Shown here: piece after piece, positions 22,330 through 31,347 of the stretch | Layout of the letters: each line of letters opens with the position of its first letter | Position numbering within the stretch: position 1 is the stretch's first letter | DNA from: Nocardia neocaledoniensis | Lineage (GTDB): Bacteria > Actinomycetota > Actinomycetes > Mycobacteriales > Mycobacteriaceae | DNA length: 34,786 nt | Direction of reading: 5' to 3' | NCBI RefSeq assembly: GCF_029868625.1 | Contig: NZ_JARWOJ010000118.1 | Coordinates: forward strand, 1-34,786 | Translations under genes and position numbers: made by a program | Notes under the pieces: model-generated | Seen by the model: only the letters and a program-made list of their open reading frames with translations | Told to the model about the DNA's origin: nothing | Databases searched by the model: none

Positions 22330-24366
22330 CTAGAGCGAGACCCGCTGATCCTGCGGCAGGAAGAGTTTGTCGCTCTCCTTCACCTCGAAGGTCGTGTAGA
22401 ACTCGCCGATGTTACGGACCACCTGGTTGCAGCGGAACTCGTTGGGGGAGTGCGTGTCCTGGAGGCCCTGCAGGGTCGCCTCCTCGGTCTGCTTGTCGCG
22501 CCACTGCCGGGCCCAGGAGAAGAACATCGTCCGGAAATCCGGTTGCACGCCGGCGCGCTGGGCGAACTTCTGATACGCGGCCAGCGCGATCTGCAGGCCG
22601 CGCAGATCGGCCAGGTTCTCGCCGACGGTGAGCGGGCCGTTCACGTGCTGCCCCTCGGGCGCGCCCTCCGGGACCAGCACGTCGTACTGCTCGATGATCT
22701 GCTGGGTCTTGGCGTCGAAGGCCGCGCGGTCCTCCGGCGTCCACCAGTCGCGGCGGTTGCCGTCACCGTCGTACTTGGAGCCCTGGTCGTCGAAGCCGTG
22801 CCCGATCTCGTGCCCGATCGTCGAGCCCACCGCGCCGTAGTTGACCGCGTCCTGGGCGTCCTTGTCGAAGAACGGCGGCTGCAGGTAGGCGGCGGGGAAG
22901 ACGATCTGATTGGTGGTGGGGCTGTAGTAGGCGTTCACCGTCTGCGGCGACATGCTCCACTCCGCCTTGTCCACCTCGGTGCCGAGCCGGGCGAAGGCAC
23001 GTTTGGTCTCGAAAGCGTTGATGGCGAGCAGGGATTCGATCAACCGGCCGCGGGTGATCCGCACCGACGAGTAGTCGACCCACTTGTCGGGGTAGCCGAT
23101 CTGGGCAACGATCTTGTCCAGCTTGGCGATCGAGGCCTCGCGGGTCGGCTGCGACATCCAGCTGGAATTGGTGAAGTTGTCGCGGTACGCGGCGCGCAGG
23201 TCGTCGACCATCTCGAGCGCGCGTTCCTTCGCGGCGGGCGGGAAGTGCTTGTCCACGTACAGCTTTCCCAGCGGTTCGCCGAGATTGTCGTCGACGACGC
23301 CCACCGCCGAGCGCCACATCTCCGGCTTCTCCTCCAGACCGCTGAGCACCCGGCCGACGAACTCGAAGCGCGCGTCGGCGATCGCCTTGGGCAGGAAGCG
23401 GGCGTAGGTGTTGGCGATCTGCAGCTTGAGGTAGTCACGCCACTGCGCGATGTCGACCTCGCTCCACAGCTGCGCCGCCGCGGTGACGAACGAGGGCTGA
23501 CCGACCACCATCTTGTCGAACAGGGACTTGGGCCGGTCGGTCATCCCGGCCAGCCACGGGTCCCAGTCGAACTGCGGGCCGAGCGCGGTGAGTTCCTGCC
23601 AGCTCATCAGGTTGTAGGTGGCGTCGGTGTTGCGGGTGCGCACGCTGTCCCAGTGCGCCGCCGCGATCCGCTTCTCCAGGTCGACGGTGCGCTGGGCGAT
23701 CCCGGCGGGGTCGGGCAGGTTCAGGCCCTTGGCCAGCTGCTCGAGGTAGGTCTGGTACCCGGCCAGCTGCGCGGCGAACTCGGGCTTGCGGTAGTACTGC
23801 TCGCCGAGGGTGAGCCCGGACTGGCTGACGCTGGGGATATAGGCCTTGGAGTTCTTGCGGTCGATGCCGATGCCCATGCCGATCAGCCCGGCGATCGGCG
23901 CCTCGGCCATCACCTTGGCCAGCTCGGGCTTGCCCGCGGCCTTGTCGATCGCGGCGAACAAGCCTTCCAGCGGGGTGATCCCGAGGCGCTCGATCTCGTC
24001 GAGATCCAGGCGCGCGTCGTAGAGATCCTTGATCTGCTGCGCCTCGGACCCCGGCTCGGGATCGGAGATGCCCTCGATGATGGCGCGCAGCTGTTCCAGG
24101 GTGCGGTCGTTGGCGTCGGTGATCGCGCCGACCGAGGCCTTGTCCGGCGGCAGCTGGTAGTCGCGCAGCCACGCGCCGTTGACGTGGCGGTACAAGTCGT
24201 CCTGCGGACGGATCGCCGGGTCGCCACCACTCAGATCGACGCCGGTGAGCCGCACCTCGGGGGTGTCGGAGGAACACGAGGCCAGCGCGGCCGCGACCGG
24301 CACCAAACCCATGGCGACCAGAAAAGCGCGGCGGTCCAAGACCGACGGACGACCCGACGATGTCAC
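22330..24366 (-). CDS. M13-family zinc metallopeptidase, Tat-type lipoprotein (Zmp1/neprilysin-like)
   Basis: 678 residues from a GTG at 24366 with GGAAGGA upstream; an ATG at 24396 would put ten residues ahead of the signal. RRAFLVAMGLVPVAAALASC is a twin-arginine signal with a lipobox Cys. The peptidase has the M13 N-terminal domain (DLYRHVNGAWL), NAYYSPTTNQIVFPA, the zinc motif HEIGH at 519-523 and the third ligand in GENLADLRG (E583, D587). The usual GG of ENxxDxGG is RG here. The C-terminal end (CNQVVRNIGEFYTTFEV) is complete. It acts at the cell surface on peptides; the M. tuberculosis relative Zmp1 affects phagosome maturation. It is the next gene upstream of the IdeR-box unit, same strand, with a 75-base gap. 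Confidence 0.85.
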   Translation of the reverse strand: MTSSGRPSVLDRRAFLVAMGLVPVAAALASCSSDTPEVRLTGVDLSGGDPAIRPQDDLYRHVNGAWLRDYQLPPDKASVGAITDANDRTLEQLRAIIEGISDPEPGSEAQQIKDLYDARLDLDEIERLGITPLEGLFAAIDKAAGKPELAKVMAEAPIAGLIGMGIGIDRKNSKAYIPSVSQSGLTLGEQYYRKPEFAAQLAGYQTYLEQLAKGLNLPDPAGIAQRTVDLEKRIAAAHWDSVRTRNTDATYNLMSWQELTALGPQFDWDPWLAGMTDRPKSLFDKMVVGQPSFVTAAAQLWSEVDIAQWRDYLKLQIANTYARFLPKAIADARFEFVGRVLSGLEEKPEMWRSAVGVVDDNLGEPLGKLYVDKHFPPAAKERALEMVDDLRAAYRDNFTNSSWMSQPTREASIAKLDKIVAQIGYPDKWVDYSSVRITRGRLIESLLAINAFETKRAFARLGTEVDKAEWSMSPQTVNAYYSPTTNQIVFPAAYLQPPFFDKDAQDAVNYGAVGSTIGHEIGHGFDDQGSKYDGDGNRRDWWTPEDRAAFDAKTQQIIEQYDVLVPEGAPEGQHVNGPLTVGENLADLRGLQIALAAYQKFAQRAGVQPDFRTMFFSWARQWRDKQTEEATLQGLQDTHSPNEFRCNQVVRNIGEFYTTFEVKESDKLFLPQDQRVSL

Positions 24367-24466
24367 TAGGTTCCTTCCCCGATGCGGCAGCCGCACCCCT
24401 GCTCGTTGCGATCCAGCTCGCCCAGGCTACCGGCGGACGGGCGGATCGGTGGGGGTAGCGGTGCGG

Positions 24467-24913
24467 CTAGTCCGAGGAGATACCCGCGCTGCCGGTGGCC
24501 ATGTCGCAGGCCAGTCCGCTGCCCGCGTCGATGATCTTCATGACGGTCGGCACCCGCTTGGTCACCAGCGGTGCTCCGGTGGCGTGCAGCAGCAGCGACA
24601 ACTGCACCTCGACCTGGGTCTCGACGTGGTAGTAGGCGGTGGCCTTGGCGACGGTGACGCCGCCGACGGTCACCTCCAGGTCGACGGTGTCGCTGGCGAA
24701 GAACGTGCCGTTGGCGACGAAGTCCACCTGGGCACCGACGTAGTCGTCGAGGCCGACGACATCGATCTTGGACGTGCAGCCCACGGTCAGGGTGTCGGTG
24801 AGCATGTCGATGATCGGGCCCGCGGTGGCGTGCGGGGCGGCCAGGGCGAGCACCGCGGCGAAGGCGCTCGCGGTGGTCGCGATCCGGCGGGTGGTCGGCA
24901 GGGTGATGTGCAT
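24467..24913 (-). CDS. Small secreted protein of unknown function
   Basis: 148 residues. A signal peptide at 1-32 has a Thr/Arg start, a hydrophobic core and an ATA|G cleavage site. The mature part is mostly beta-prone (VEVQLSLLLHATGAPLV) with two cysteines (TVGCTS and GLACDM) that could form a disulfide. Similar small exported proteins are common in Nocardia, but I do not recognise a named family. The ATG at 24913 has GAGGAG upstream. It is divergent from the rplN operon. Confidence 0.6.
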   Translation of the reverse strand: MHITLPTTRRIATTASAFAAVLALAAPHATAGPIIDMLTDTLTVGCTSKIDVVGLDDYVGAQVDFVANGTFFASDTVDLEVTVGGVTVAKATAYYHVETQVEVQLSLLLHATGAPLVTKRVPTVMKIIDAGSGLACDMATGSAGISSD

Positions 24914-25217
24914 GTGCGACTCCTCATCAGCTCGTACCTCGACGAGCAGGGCGACCGTAGCAACGGCGTGAGCGCGCTCACAGGAGTTTGAAACATACTC
25001 GCTTCAAAATTGCGATGGCGACCCCCCGATTTGGGTCGACCTGGGGATTCACCTACACTAGACCGGTTGCCTGCGGGAGCTCTGCGCCCGCAATCCGGCA
25101 GTGAACCCCCAGTGGTAGGTATTTCCGCTGGCAGGCGCGCGTCCGGAGGGTGACTGACCATGTGCGTCGGGTCGGCAATCCGGCGTACGTATACATCCAG
25201 GTCCAGGAGGTGCTGAA
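24914..25217 (+). promoter_or_regulatory. Promoter and leader of the rplN (spc) operon
   Basis: TTGGGT (25031-25036), a 17-base spacer and TACACT (25054-25059) form a good sigma-A-type promoter, giving a leader of about 150 bases before rplN. The 22 bases at 25052-25073 recur exactly at 29745-29766 before rpsH. The leader has hairpin potential (GCGGG at 25073-25077 with CCCGC at 25087-25091). A strong AGGAGG precedes the GTG of rplN. Confidence 0.65.
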
Positions 25218-25586
25218 GTGATTCAGCAGGAGTCGCGACTGCGCGTCGCCGACAACACCGGGGCGAAGGAAATCCTTTGCATCCGCGTGCTCGGTGGCTC
25301 GTCGCGTCGCTATGCCGGTATCGGTGACATCATCGTCGCCACCGTCAAGGACGCCATCCCCGGCGCGAACGTCAAGAAGGGCGACGTCGTCAAGGCTGTC
25401 GTCGTGCGCACCGTCAAGGAGCGCCGCCGTCCGGACGGTTCCTACATCAAGTTCGATGAGAACGCCGCCGTGCTCATCAAGGCGGACAACGATCCGCGTG
25501 GCACCCGCATCTTCGGCCCCGTCGGCCGCGAGCTGCGCGACAAGCGCTTCATGAAGATCGTTTCGCTGGCCCCGGAGGTGCTCTGA
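25218..25586 (+). CDS. rplN: 50S ribosomal protein uL14 (L14)
   Basis: 122 residues, the family's exact length. [18 protein letters not shown] at the start and [20 protein letters not shown] at the end are textbook uL14. It binds 23S rRNA at the subunit interface. The GTG start follows AGGAGG. First gene of this half of the spc operon, with rplX 2 bases downstream. Confidence 0.98.
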   Translation: MIQQESRLRVADNTGAKEILCIRVLGGSSRRYAGIGDIIVATVKDAIPGANVKKGDVVKAVVVRTVKERRRPDGSYIKFDENAAVLIKADNDPRGTRIFGPVGRELRDKRFMKIVSLAPEVL

Positions 25587-25588
25587 CC

Positions 25589-25906
25589 ATGAAGGTGCAC
25601 AAGGGTGACACCGTTCTCGTCATCGCGGGCAAGGACAAGGGCGCCAAGGGCAAGGTCATCCAGGCCTACCCGGCGAACAACAAGGTCCTCGTCGAAGGCG
25701 TGAACCGGATCAAGAAGCACGTCGCGGATTCCGCGAACCAGCGTGGCGCCTCTTCGGGCGGCATCGTGACCCAGGAAGCCCCCATCCACGTGTCCAACGT
25801 GATGGTCGTCGACTCCGACGGTAACCCGACTCGCGTCGGCTACCGCACCGACGAAGAGACCGGCAAGCGGGTTCGGATCTCCCGTAAGAACGGGAAGGAC
25901 ATCTGA
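25589..25906 (+). CDS. rplX: 50S ribosomal protein uL24 (L24)
   Basis: 105 residues. The KOW motif [20 protein letters not shown] lies near the N-terminus, followed by [10 protein letters not shown]. It is an assembly-initiating protein that binds the 5' part of 23S rRNA. Spacing to rplN is 2 bases and to rplE 1 base, indicating translational coupling. Confidence 0.97.
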   Translation: MKVHKGDTVLVIAGKDKGAKGKVIQAYPANNKVLVEGVNRIKKHVADSANQRGASSGGIVTQEAPIHVSNVMVVDSDGNPTRVGYRTDEETGKRVRISRKNGKDI

Positions 25907-25907
25907 C

Positions 25908-26471
25908 ATGACCACCTCTGAGCAGACTCAGCCCCGGCTGAAGGCGCGCTACCGCGCCGAGATCAAGGACGCGCTGAACAGCGAGTTCAACTACGCCAAC
26001 GTGATGCAGATCCCGGGCGTGGTGAAGGTCGTCGTCAACATGGGTGTCGGCGACGCCGCCCGTGACGCCAAGCTGATCAACGGTGCCGTCAAGGACCTGG
26101 AGCTGATCACCGGTCAGAAGCCGGAGATCCGCAAGGCCACCAAGTCGATCGCGCAGTTCAAGCTCCGTGAGGGCATGCCGATCGGCGCGAAGGTCACCCT
26201 CCGTGGCGACCGCATGTGGGAGTTCCTGGACCGCCTGGTCTCCATCGCGCTGCCGCGTATCCGCGACTTCCGCGGCCTGTCGCCGAAGCAGTTCGACGGC
26301 AACGGCAACTACACGTTCGGCCTGAGCGAGCAGTCGATGTTCCACGAGATCGACGTGGACTCCATCGACCGCCCGCGCGGTATGGACATCACCGTGGTGA
26401 CCACTGCGACCAACAACGAAGAAGGCCGTGCGCTGCTCAAGCACCTCGGCTTCCCGTTCAAGGAGAACTGA
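25908..26471 (+). CDS. rplE: 50S ribosomal protein uL5 (L5)
   Basis: 187 residues. [40 protein letters not shown] and [17 protein letters not shown] are diagnostic. It binds 5S rRNA in the central protuberance. The start is 1 base after the rplX stop, and rpsN begins 4 bases after its stop. Confidence 0.98.
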   Translation: MTTSEQTQPRLKARYRAEIKDALNSEFNYANVMQIPGVVKVVVNMGVGDAARDAKLINGAVKDLELITGQKPEIRKATKSIAQFKLREGMPIGAKVTLRGDRMWEFLDRLVSIALPRIRDFRGLSPKQFDGNGNYTFGLSEQSMFHEIDVDSIDRPRGMDITVVTTATNNEEGRALLKHLGFPFKEN

Positions 26472-26475
26472 GCAC

Positions 26476-26661
26476 ATGGCCAAGAAAGCACTGGTCAACA
26501 AGGCCAACGCCAAGCCGAAGTTCGCGGTCCGCGCCTACACCCGCTGCCAGCGTTGCGGCCGCCCCCACGCGGTGTACCGCAAGTTCGGCCTGTGCCGCGT
26601 GTGCCTGCGCGAGATGGCCCACCGTGGCGAGCTCCCGGGCGTGCACAAGAGCTCCTGGTGA
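26476..26661 (+). CDS. rpsN: 30S ribosomal protein uS14, zinc-binding type Z
   Basis: 61 residues, the short form. Two CxxC pairs, CQRC and CRVC, flank [12 protein letters not shown] and form the zinc knuckle. Head of the 30S subunit. It is followed by a strong terminator instead of rpsH, the usual next gene. Confidence 0.97.
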   Translation: MAKKALVNKANAKPKFAVRAYTRCQRCGRPHAVYRKFGLCRVCLREMAHRGELPGVHKSSW

Positions 26662-26706
26662 CTTCGCGCTCCTCGTGAGCGCGGCCACCTAGGCGAATAT
26701 CGAAGC

Positions 26707-26740
26707 AAGGCACGGACTTCCGTACGGGAGTCCGTGCCTT
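26707..26740 (+). terminator. Terminator after rpsN
   Basis: A perfect 12-bp stem, AAGGCACGGACT (26707-26718) / AGTCCGTGCCTT (26729-26740) with a 10-base loop, is followed 6 bases later by TTTT. It ends the first half of the split spc operon. Confidence 0.85.
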
Positions 26741-26841
26741 CGCGCGTTTTCGGTGTCGGTCGTCGTGTGGTCGCCCACCGATCTGAGCGAAATATGTTCA
26801 TTTCACTCTTGTGGGGCGCGACGGTGGTGTTCCCTTGGCGC

Positions 26842-27090
26842 ATGAAGAAGATCGCAACCGCCGCAGTCCTTTCCTGGGCACTCCTCGCCGCTCCCGCAGT
26901 CGCCACCGCGGCGCCCGCCGCACCGGCCCCGGTCGCCGAATCCGGTTCAGCCGGGGGCGGAAGTGGGTCCGGGGGTGGGTCGGGCTCGTCGGAAACGGCG
27001 TTGATCTGCTCGCCGCTCGCGCAGCTGGCGTTCGCCACCGGCAGCGTCGAGAAGCCGCCGCTCTACGACCTGCTCTGCCTGATCAGCTGA
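26842..27090 (+). CDS. Small secreted protein with Gly/Ser linker
   Basis: 82 residues from ATG 26842. MKKIATAAVLSWALLAAPAV followed by ATA|A is a clear signal peptide. A Gly/Ser-rich stretch follows (about 37-50), then a short C-terminal part with two cysteines (ALICSPLAQLAF and LYDLLCLIS) that may pair. The function is unknown. No clear ribosome site precedes this ATG, so the start rests on the signal peptide; an ATG at 26794 is possible. It lies between the rpsN terminator and the convergent hydrolase gene. Confidence 0.5.
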   Translation: MKKIATAAVLSWALLAAPAVATAAPAAPAPVAESGSAGGGSGSGGGSGSSETALICSPLAQLAFATGSVEKPPLYDLLCLIS

Positions 27091-27114
27091 CGCAGGTGAC
27101 GGCCCGCCGCCGAA

Positions 27115-28683
27115 TCAGGCGAAGGGGGAGCGGTCGATGCCGCAGCGGGTGCCGTCCGGGGGGAGCGCGCCGGTGAACAGGTAGTCGCGCTTGACATGTT
27201 CGGCGCAGGTGCTGGCGACGTACATGCTGCTGTGCCCGGCGCCCTCGATGACGACGACCTGGGCACGGGACAGCTGGGCGGCGCCGGCGTAGGCGCCGTG
27301 CAGCGGAGTGGCCGGGTCGTATCGGCTGTTCAGGACAAGGATCGGGGCGGCGGTCTCGCGGTTCCACGGGCCGGTGTAGCGGTCGAGGTCGCGGGTCTGC
27401 CAGAAGGCGCACGGCATGGCGTTGAAGACGGCGGTGCGGCCGAAGTAGGGGTTGTGCAGGTCCTCGGCGGCCGCGACCCGGCTGTAGGCGGCGGGATCGG
27501 TCGGGACGGTGCTGTCGGCGCACTGGATGGCGTAGAACGCCTCGACGCGATTGGCGGGATAGTTCTTGTCGAACAGCGCGTCGGGGACGCGGGCGGGCAG
27601 CGTGGTCGCCGCGTCGAACAGGTTCTGCAACAGGACCGCGAGATCGGCGTAGGTCTCGGGGCGCGAAAGACTGCCCGCGGTGCTCACGACCTGCGAGAAT
27701 GTCCACGGTGTTCCGTCGAGTGTGATCGGTGCCAGCCGTGCCCGCTCCGCCAGTGCGAGCCATTTGAGTTTCGGATCGCCGGCCGAGAACGCGCAGCGCG
27801 GGCCCGCCGCCGAGCAGTCGCGCAGGAAGGCGTCGAAAGTCTCGGCGATGCCGACCGCCACGCCCTGCCTGGTGTCGAGTGGCAGATTCGCCCCGTCGGC
27901 GCCGTGCCCGTTCGCATTGCCCTCGAAGTCGAGCGAACCGTCGAACGCCATCGCCCGCACCCGGCCGGGGAACATATTGGCGTAGACCGCGCCGACCTGC
28001 GTGCCATAGGAGATGCCGTGATAGGTGAGCGCGGCGTCGCCGACCGCGCGGCGCAGCAGGTCCAGGTCGCGGGCGGTGTTCGCGGTGGAGGCATGGCGCA
28101 GGATCGGCCCGGCCGTGGCCTCGCAGCGCGCGGCGATATCGGCGGATCTGGCGAAGAATTCCGGCTCGTCGCGCGGATCGGTGGGGGTGCCGGGGAAGGA
28201 ACCCAGATAGTCCGCCTGCTCTTCGGCGCCGGCGAAACAACGCGCGCCCGCGCTGCGTGACACTCCGCGCGGATCCCAGGAGACCAGGTCGAACCGGGCG
28301 CGTAGCTCCGTGGAGAACAGCCACGGCCAACTCGCCCGCTCCCGCAGCCGATCCACCCCGGAGGGCCCCGGCCCTCCGAAGTTCACGAACAGCGTGCCGA
28401 TTCGCTGACCGGGGTCGGTGGCGGGGAGCTTGATCACCGCCAGATCGATCTGCTCGCCCCGGGGGCTGTTGTAGTCCAGCGGCACTCGCGCGGTCGAGCA
28501 CTGGAAGCCGTCTTCGCAATCGGACCAGCTCAGCTCCGGTGTGGCGGCTTCTTCGGCGAGCCGGTCGAGATAGGGATCAGCCGCGTGCGCGGACGGCACC
28601 GAGAGCGCACCGAAGCCGAGCGCGACAGCCAGCATGCCGACCAGGGCTCGGCGAGTTCCACGGCGCGCGGAGCGCGAAAACAC
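27115..28683 (-). CDS. Exported alpha/beta-hydrolase peptidase (Hip1/tripeptidyl aminopeptidase-like)
   Basis: 522 residues from a GTG at 28683 with AGGAGG 8 bases upstream; the in-frame GTG at 28701 has no such site. A signal peptide ends SAHA|A. The catalytic triad is visible: S225 in HGISYGTQVG, D456 in LNSRYDPATP and H484 in GAGHSS. Oxyanion region LFVNFGGPGPSG, C-terminal TAP-like domain (DPATPLHGAYAGAAQL). M. tuberculosis Hip1 and Streptomyces tripeptidyl aminopeptidases have this layout. It probably trims peptides or cell-wall proteins outside the membrane. Part of the insert that splits the spc operon, and on the opposite strand to it. Confidence 0.83.
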   Translation of the reverse strand: MFSRSARRGTRRALVGMLAVALGFGALSVPSAHAADPYLDRLAEEAATPELSWSDCEDGFQCSTARVPLDYNSPRGEQIDLAVIKLPATDPGQRIGTLFVNFGGPGPSGVDRLRERASWPWLFSTELRARFDLVSWDPRGVSRSAGARCFAGAEEQADYLGSFPGTPTDPRDEPEFFARSADIAARCEATAGPILRHASTANTARDLDLLRRAVGDAALTYHGISYGTQVGAVYANMFPGRVRAMAFDGSLDFEGNANGHGADGANLPLDTRQGVAVGIAETFDAFLRDCSAAGPRCAFSAGDPKLKWLALAERARLAPITLDGTPWTFSQVVSTAGSLSRPETYADLAVLLQNLFDAATTLPARVPDALFDKNYPANRVEAFYAIQCADSTVPTDPAAYSRVAAAEDLHNPYFGRTAVFNAMPCAFWQTRDLDRYTGPWNRETAAPILVLNSRYDPATPLHGAYAGAAQLSRAQVVVIEGAGHSSMYVASTCAEHVKRDYLFTGALPPDGTRCGIDRSPFA

Positions 28684-28995
28684 CTGCCGAGCCTCCTGCA
28701 CAGATCCGACGAACCTCGCGAAGCTACCACATAGGTAGCTCGGCTCACGATCGGAAGTGATTGGGCTCGAACAGGATTCACGGCCGGGCCGGCGGACCGA
28801 AGCTGTGGCGCGGTGGCGTGGGTTACCGGGAGATTACCTGCGATGAATATTCCTGTGCAATTCCCGAGAATGTGATCCCGGCACTGGCCGACGCTATTTG
28901 TCGCGGCTACGTTCGGAATGGTCGCACGACAGCGAAACAGGTAGTTGGGTTCAACGTAGATCCCCTGTTCGGTAACAAACAGAGGATGTGGAATT
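28684..28995. promoter_or_regulatory. Divergent intergenic region with an inverted repeat
   Basis: 312 bases between the hydrolase (minus) and the YoaK-like gene (plus). It contains AGCTACC (28722-28728) / GGTAGCT (28734-28740), a perfect 7-bp dyad with a 5-base spacer about 39 bases upstream of the hydrolase start, a plausible operator. An ORF across 28761-29027 has no ribosome site or recognisable protein and is not called. The stretch is lower in GC, as expected of promoters. Confidence 0.4.
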
Positions 28996-29733
28996 GTGAC
29001 CGTGACCACAGAAGAAACTGGCCGTGACTTGGAACACCGGCCGCCCCTACGGGGGATTCCGACGGGCGCGATGCCGCTGGTCGCTTTTCTTTCGGCGCTG
29101 GCCGGATTTATCGGCGCCGCCGCCTATACGCATTCCGCCGGATATTTCGTCACGTTTATGACCGGAAATACCGAGCGGGCAGTTCTCGGCTGGTTCGACA
29201 ATGACAGGTTGCTCGCCATCGGCGCCTTGACGCTGCTGTTCTCGTTCGGTCTCGGCGTGTTCGTCGCCTCGCTGCTGCGGCGGCGGATGTGGCGCAACGA
29301 CCACTACGGCGCCTCGGTGGTGACCACGGTGGCGCTGGCCGTGGCCGCGGTCGTCGACTACGCGCTCGACCGCACCGGTGGCCAAGAGGTGGGGTTCATC
29401 CCCATCGCGTTCGTCGCCTTCGCGGTCGGCGCGCTCAACACCGCTTTCGTCAAGAACGGCGAGACCGCCGTCCCGCTGAGCTACGCCACCGGCACGGTCG
29501 TGAAACTGAGTCAGGGCATCGAGAGTCACGTGAGCGGGGGATCGGTGCGCGATTGGCTGGGGTACGGGCTGCAATACGCGGCGTTCGCCGGTGGCGCGCT
29601 GCTCGGCGGCTCGGCGAGCCTGGTCGTCGGTGGCGAGCTGATGCTGATCATGGCCGCGGGTGTCTCGGCGGCGGTGATCCCGCTCACCTCGACGGGCCGC
29701 GCTGGTCGGTATCGGACCCGGATTTTGTCCTGA
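28996..29733 (+). CDS. YoaK/DUF1275-family membrane protein
   Basis: 245 residues with about six hydrophobic segments: PLVAFLSALAGFIGAAAY, then LTLLFSFGLGVFVASLL, then VTTVALAVAAVVDYAL, then AFVAFAVGALNTAF, then YAAFAGGALLGGSASLVV, then LMLIMAAGVSAAVIPL. The conserved YFVTFMTGNTER and PLSYATGTVVKLSQ loops identify the DUF1275/YoaK family, whose transport substrate is unknown. The GTG at 28996 follows AGAGGA. The rpsH promoter starts inside its last codons. Confidence 0.82.
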   Translation: MTVTTEETGRDLEHRPPLRGIPTGAMPLVAFLSALAGFIGAAAYTHSAGYFVTFMTGNTERAVLGWFDNDRLLAIGALTLLFSFGLGVFVASLLRRRMWRNDHYGASVVTTVALAVAAVVDYALDRTGGQEVGFIPIAFVAFAVGALNTAFVKNGETAVPLSYATGTVVKLSQGIESHVSGGSVRDWLGYGLQYAAFAGGALLGGSASLVVGGELMLIMAAGVSAAVIPLTSTGRAGRYRTRILS

Positions 29734-29952
29734 CCACGGCATTGCCTACACTAGACCGGTTGCCTGGGCACATCTGTGTCCGCTGGCGCCTCGCGTAGGC
29801 GGATGAGTTGCCAGGCACCGAGAGCTCGTAACGAGAACTCATCCGGTCGGTAAGTGCCGCCCGGACCAGCCGAATTGTTGTAGGCCCACGGTCGCCGCGC
29901 GAGCGGTGACGCTGCATGGGAACCGCAGCGAGAAAGGTGTCGAGGTCTAACC
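29725..29952 (+). promoter_or_regulatory. Promoter and structured leader of the rpsH half-operon
   Basis: TTGTCC (29725-29730), a 16-base spacer and TACACT (29747-29752) precede a leader of about 190 bases. Bases 29745-29766 are identical to 25052-25073 before rplN. The leader can fold: GGATGAGTT (29801-29809) pairs with AACTCATCC (29836-29844), enclosing CTCG-TAA-CGAG (29825-29835). No gene is visible here. A GAAAGG ribosome site precedes rpsH. Autoregulation by a ribosomal protein is possible but unproven. Confidence 0.65.
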
Positions 29953-30351
29953 ATGACCATGACTGATCCGATCGCAGACTTCTTGACGCGTCTGCGCAAC
30001 GCCAACTCGGCGTACCACGATCAGGTGAAGGCGCCCCACTCCAAGCTCAAGGCGAACATCGCCGAGATCTTGAAGCGTGAGGGCTACATCGCCGATTACC
30101 GCACCGAAGACGCGCCGGTGGGCAAGGCCCTCGTCGTCGATCTGAAGTACGGCCCCAGCCGTGAGCGCAGCCTGCAGGGCCTGCGTCGCGTCTCGAAGCC
30201 GGGTCTGCGTGTGTACGCGAAGTCCACCAACCTGCCCAAGGTCCTCGGCGGCCTCGGCGTGGCGATCATTTCCACGTCGACCGGTCTGCTCACCGACCGT
30301 CAGGCGGCCAAGCAGGGCGTGGGCGGCGAAGTCCTCGCCTACGTCTGGTAA
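29953..30351 (+). CDS. rpsH: 30S ribosomal protein uS8 (S8)
   Basis: 132 residues. [19 protein letters not shown] at the start and [20 protein letters not shown] at the end are diagnostic. It binds the central domain of 16S rRNA; in E. coli it is the translational repressor of the spc operon. Here it heads its own transcript. ATG 29953 is used; a second in-frame ATG lies at 29959. Confidence 0.98.
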   Translation: MTMTDPIADFLTRLRNANSAYHDQVKAPHSKLKANIAEILKREGYIADYRTEDAPVGKALVVDLKYGPSRERSLQGLRRVSKPGLRVYAKSTNLPKVLGGLGVAIISTSTGLLTDRQAAKQGVGGEVLAYVW

Positions 30352-30366
30352 GGGAGGTCAGGACAA

Positions 30367-30906
30367 ATGTCGCGTATTGGTAAGAAGCCCATCGAGATTC
30401 CGGCCGGCGTCGACGTCACCATCGACGGCCAGGTCGTCACGGTGAAGGGGCCCAAGGGCACCCTGTCGCACACCGTCGCCGAGCCGATCACCGTCACCAA
30501 GGGTGAGGGTAACGAGCTGGAGGTGGCCCGTCCCAACGACGAGCGCGCCAACCGCTCGCTGCACGGCCTTTCCCGCACCCTGATCGCCAACATGATCGAG
30601 GGTGTCACCAAGGGCTACGAGAAGAAGATGGAAATCTTCGGTGTCGGTTACCGTGTGGCCGCCAAGGGCTCGAACCTCGAGTTCGCCCTGGGCTACAGCC
30701 ACCCGGTGCCGATCGAGGCCCCGGAGGGCATCACCTTCGCGGTGGAATCGCCCACCAAGTTCTCCGTGTCCGGGATCGACAAGCAGAAGGTCGGCCAGAT
30801 CTCCGCTGTCATCCACGGACTGCGTAAGCCCGACCCGTACAAGGGCAAGGGCATCCGCTACGCCGGCGAGGTCGTTCGCCGCAAGGTCGGAAAGACGGGT
30901 AAGTGA
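30367..30906 (+). CDS. rplF: 50S ribosomal protein uL6 (L6)
   Basis: 179 residues. [20 protein letters not shown] at the start and [20 protein letters not shown] at the end are textbook uL6. It sits near the factor-binding site of the 50S subunit. It starts 15 bases after rpsH, after GGGAGG. Confidence 0.98.
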   Translation: MSRIGKKPIEIPAGVDVTIDGQVVTVKGPKGTLSHTVAEPITVTKGEGNELEVARPNDERANRSLHGLSRTLIANMIEGVTKGYEKKMEIFGVGYRVAAKGSNLEFALGYSHPVPIEAPEGITFAVESPTKFSVSGIDKQKVGQISAVIHGLRKPDPYKGKGIRYAGEVVRRKVGKTGK

Positions 30907-30908
30907 TC

Positions 30909-31316
30909 ATGGCGCAAACCGAAAACCAGAAGGCCAAGCGTATTCCGCTGGGCAAGGACGCTTCCACGAAGCGTCGTCTGTCGAAGACCCGCCGTCACTT
31001 CCGTCTGCGCAAGAAGGTCGTCGGCACCACCGAGCGTCCGCGCCTGGTGGTCAACCGCTCCTCGCGGCACCTGCACGCCCAGCTCGTCGACGATTCGGTC
31101 GGCAAGACCATCGCCGCCGCGTCCTCGATCGAGGCCGATGTGCGTGCGCTGGAGGGCGACAAGTCCGCCAAGGGCGCGAAGGTCGGTCAGCTGATCGCCG
31201 AGCGTGCCAAGGCTGCCGGTATCGAGGCGGTCGTGTTCGACCGTGGTGGTCACGACTACCACGGCCGTATCGCGGCGCTGGCCGATGCCGCTCGTGAAGG
31301 CGGGTTGAAGTTCTGA
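30909..31316 (+). CDS. rplR: 50S ribosomal protein uL18 (L18)
   Basis: 135 residues from ATG 30909 ([17 protein letters not shown], the actinobacterial start). A GTG at 30903 overlapping the rplF stop as GTGA would add two residues. [20 protein letters not shown] and [20 protein letters not shown] are diagnostic. It binds 5S rRNA with uL5. Confidence 0.96.
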   Translation: MAQTENQKAKRIPLGKDASTKRRLSKTRRHFRLRKKVVGTTERPRLVVNRSSRHLHAQLVDDSVGKTIAAASSIEADVRALEGDKSAKGAKVGQLIAERAKAAGIEAVVFDRGGHDYHGRIAALADAAREGGLKF

Positions 31317-31347
31317 TGACCAAGATTTCTAACGGAAGGAACGTCTG

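Noticed and set aside
22450..24369. A 639-codon open frame on the plus strand opposite the M13 peptidase
   Set aside because: Shadow of the conserved peptidase: its protein is repetitive in V/L/G/D/R with no domain and no ribosome site.
28761..29027. An 88-codon frame upstream of the YoaK-like gene
   Set aside because: It has no ribosome site, overlaps the real GTG start at 28996, and shows no recognisable protein.
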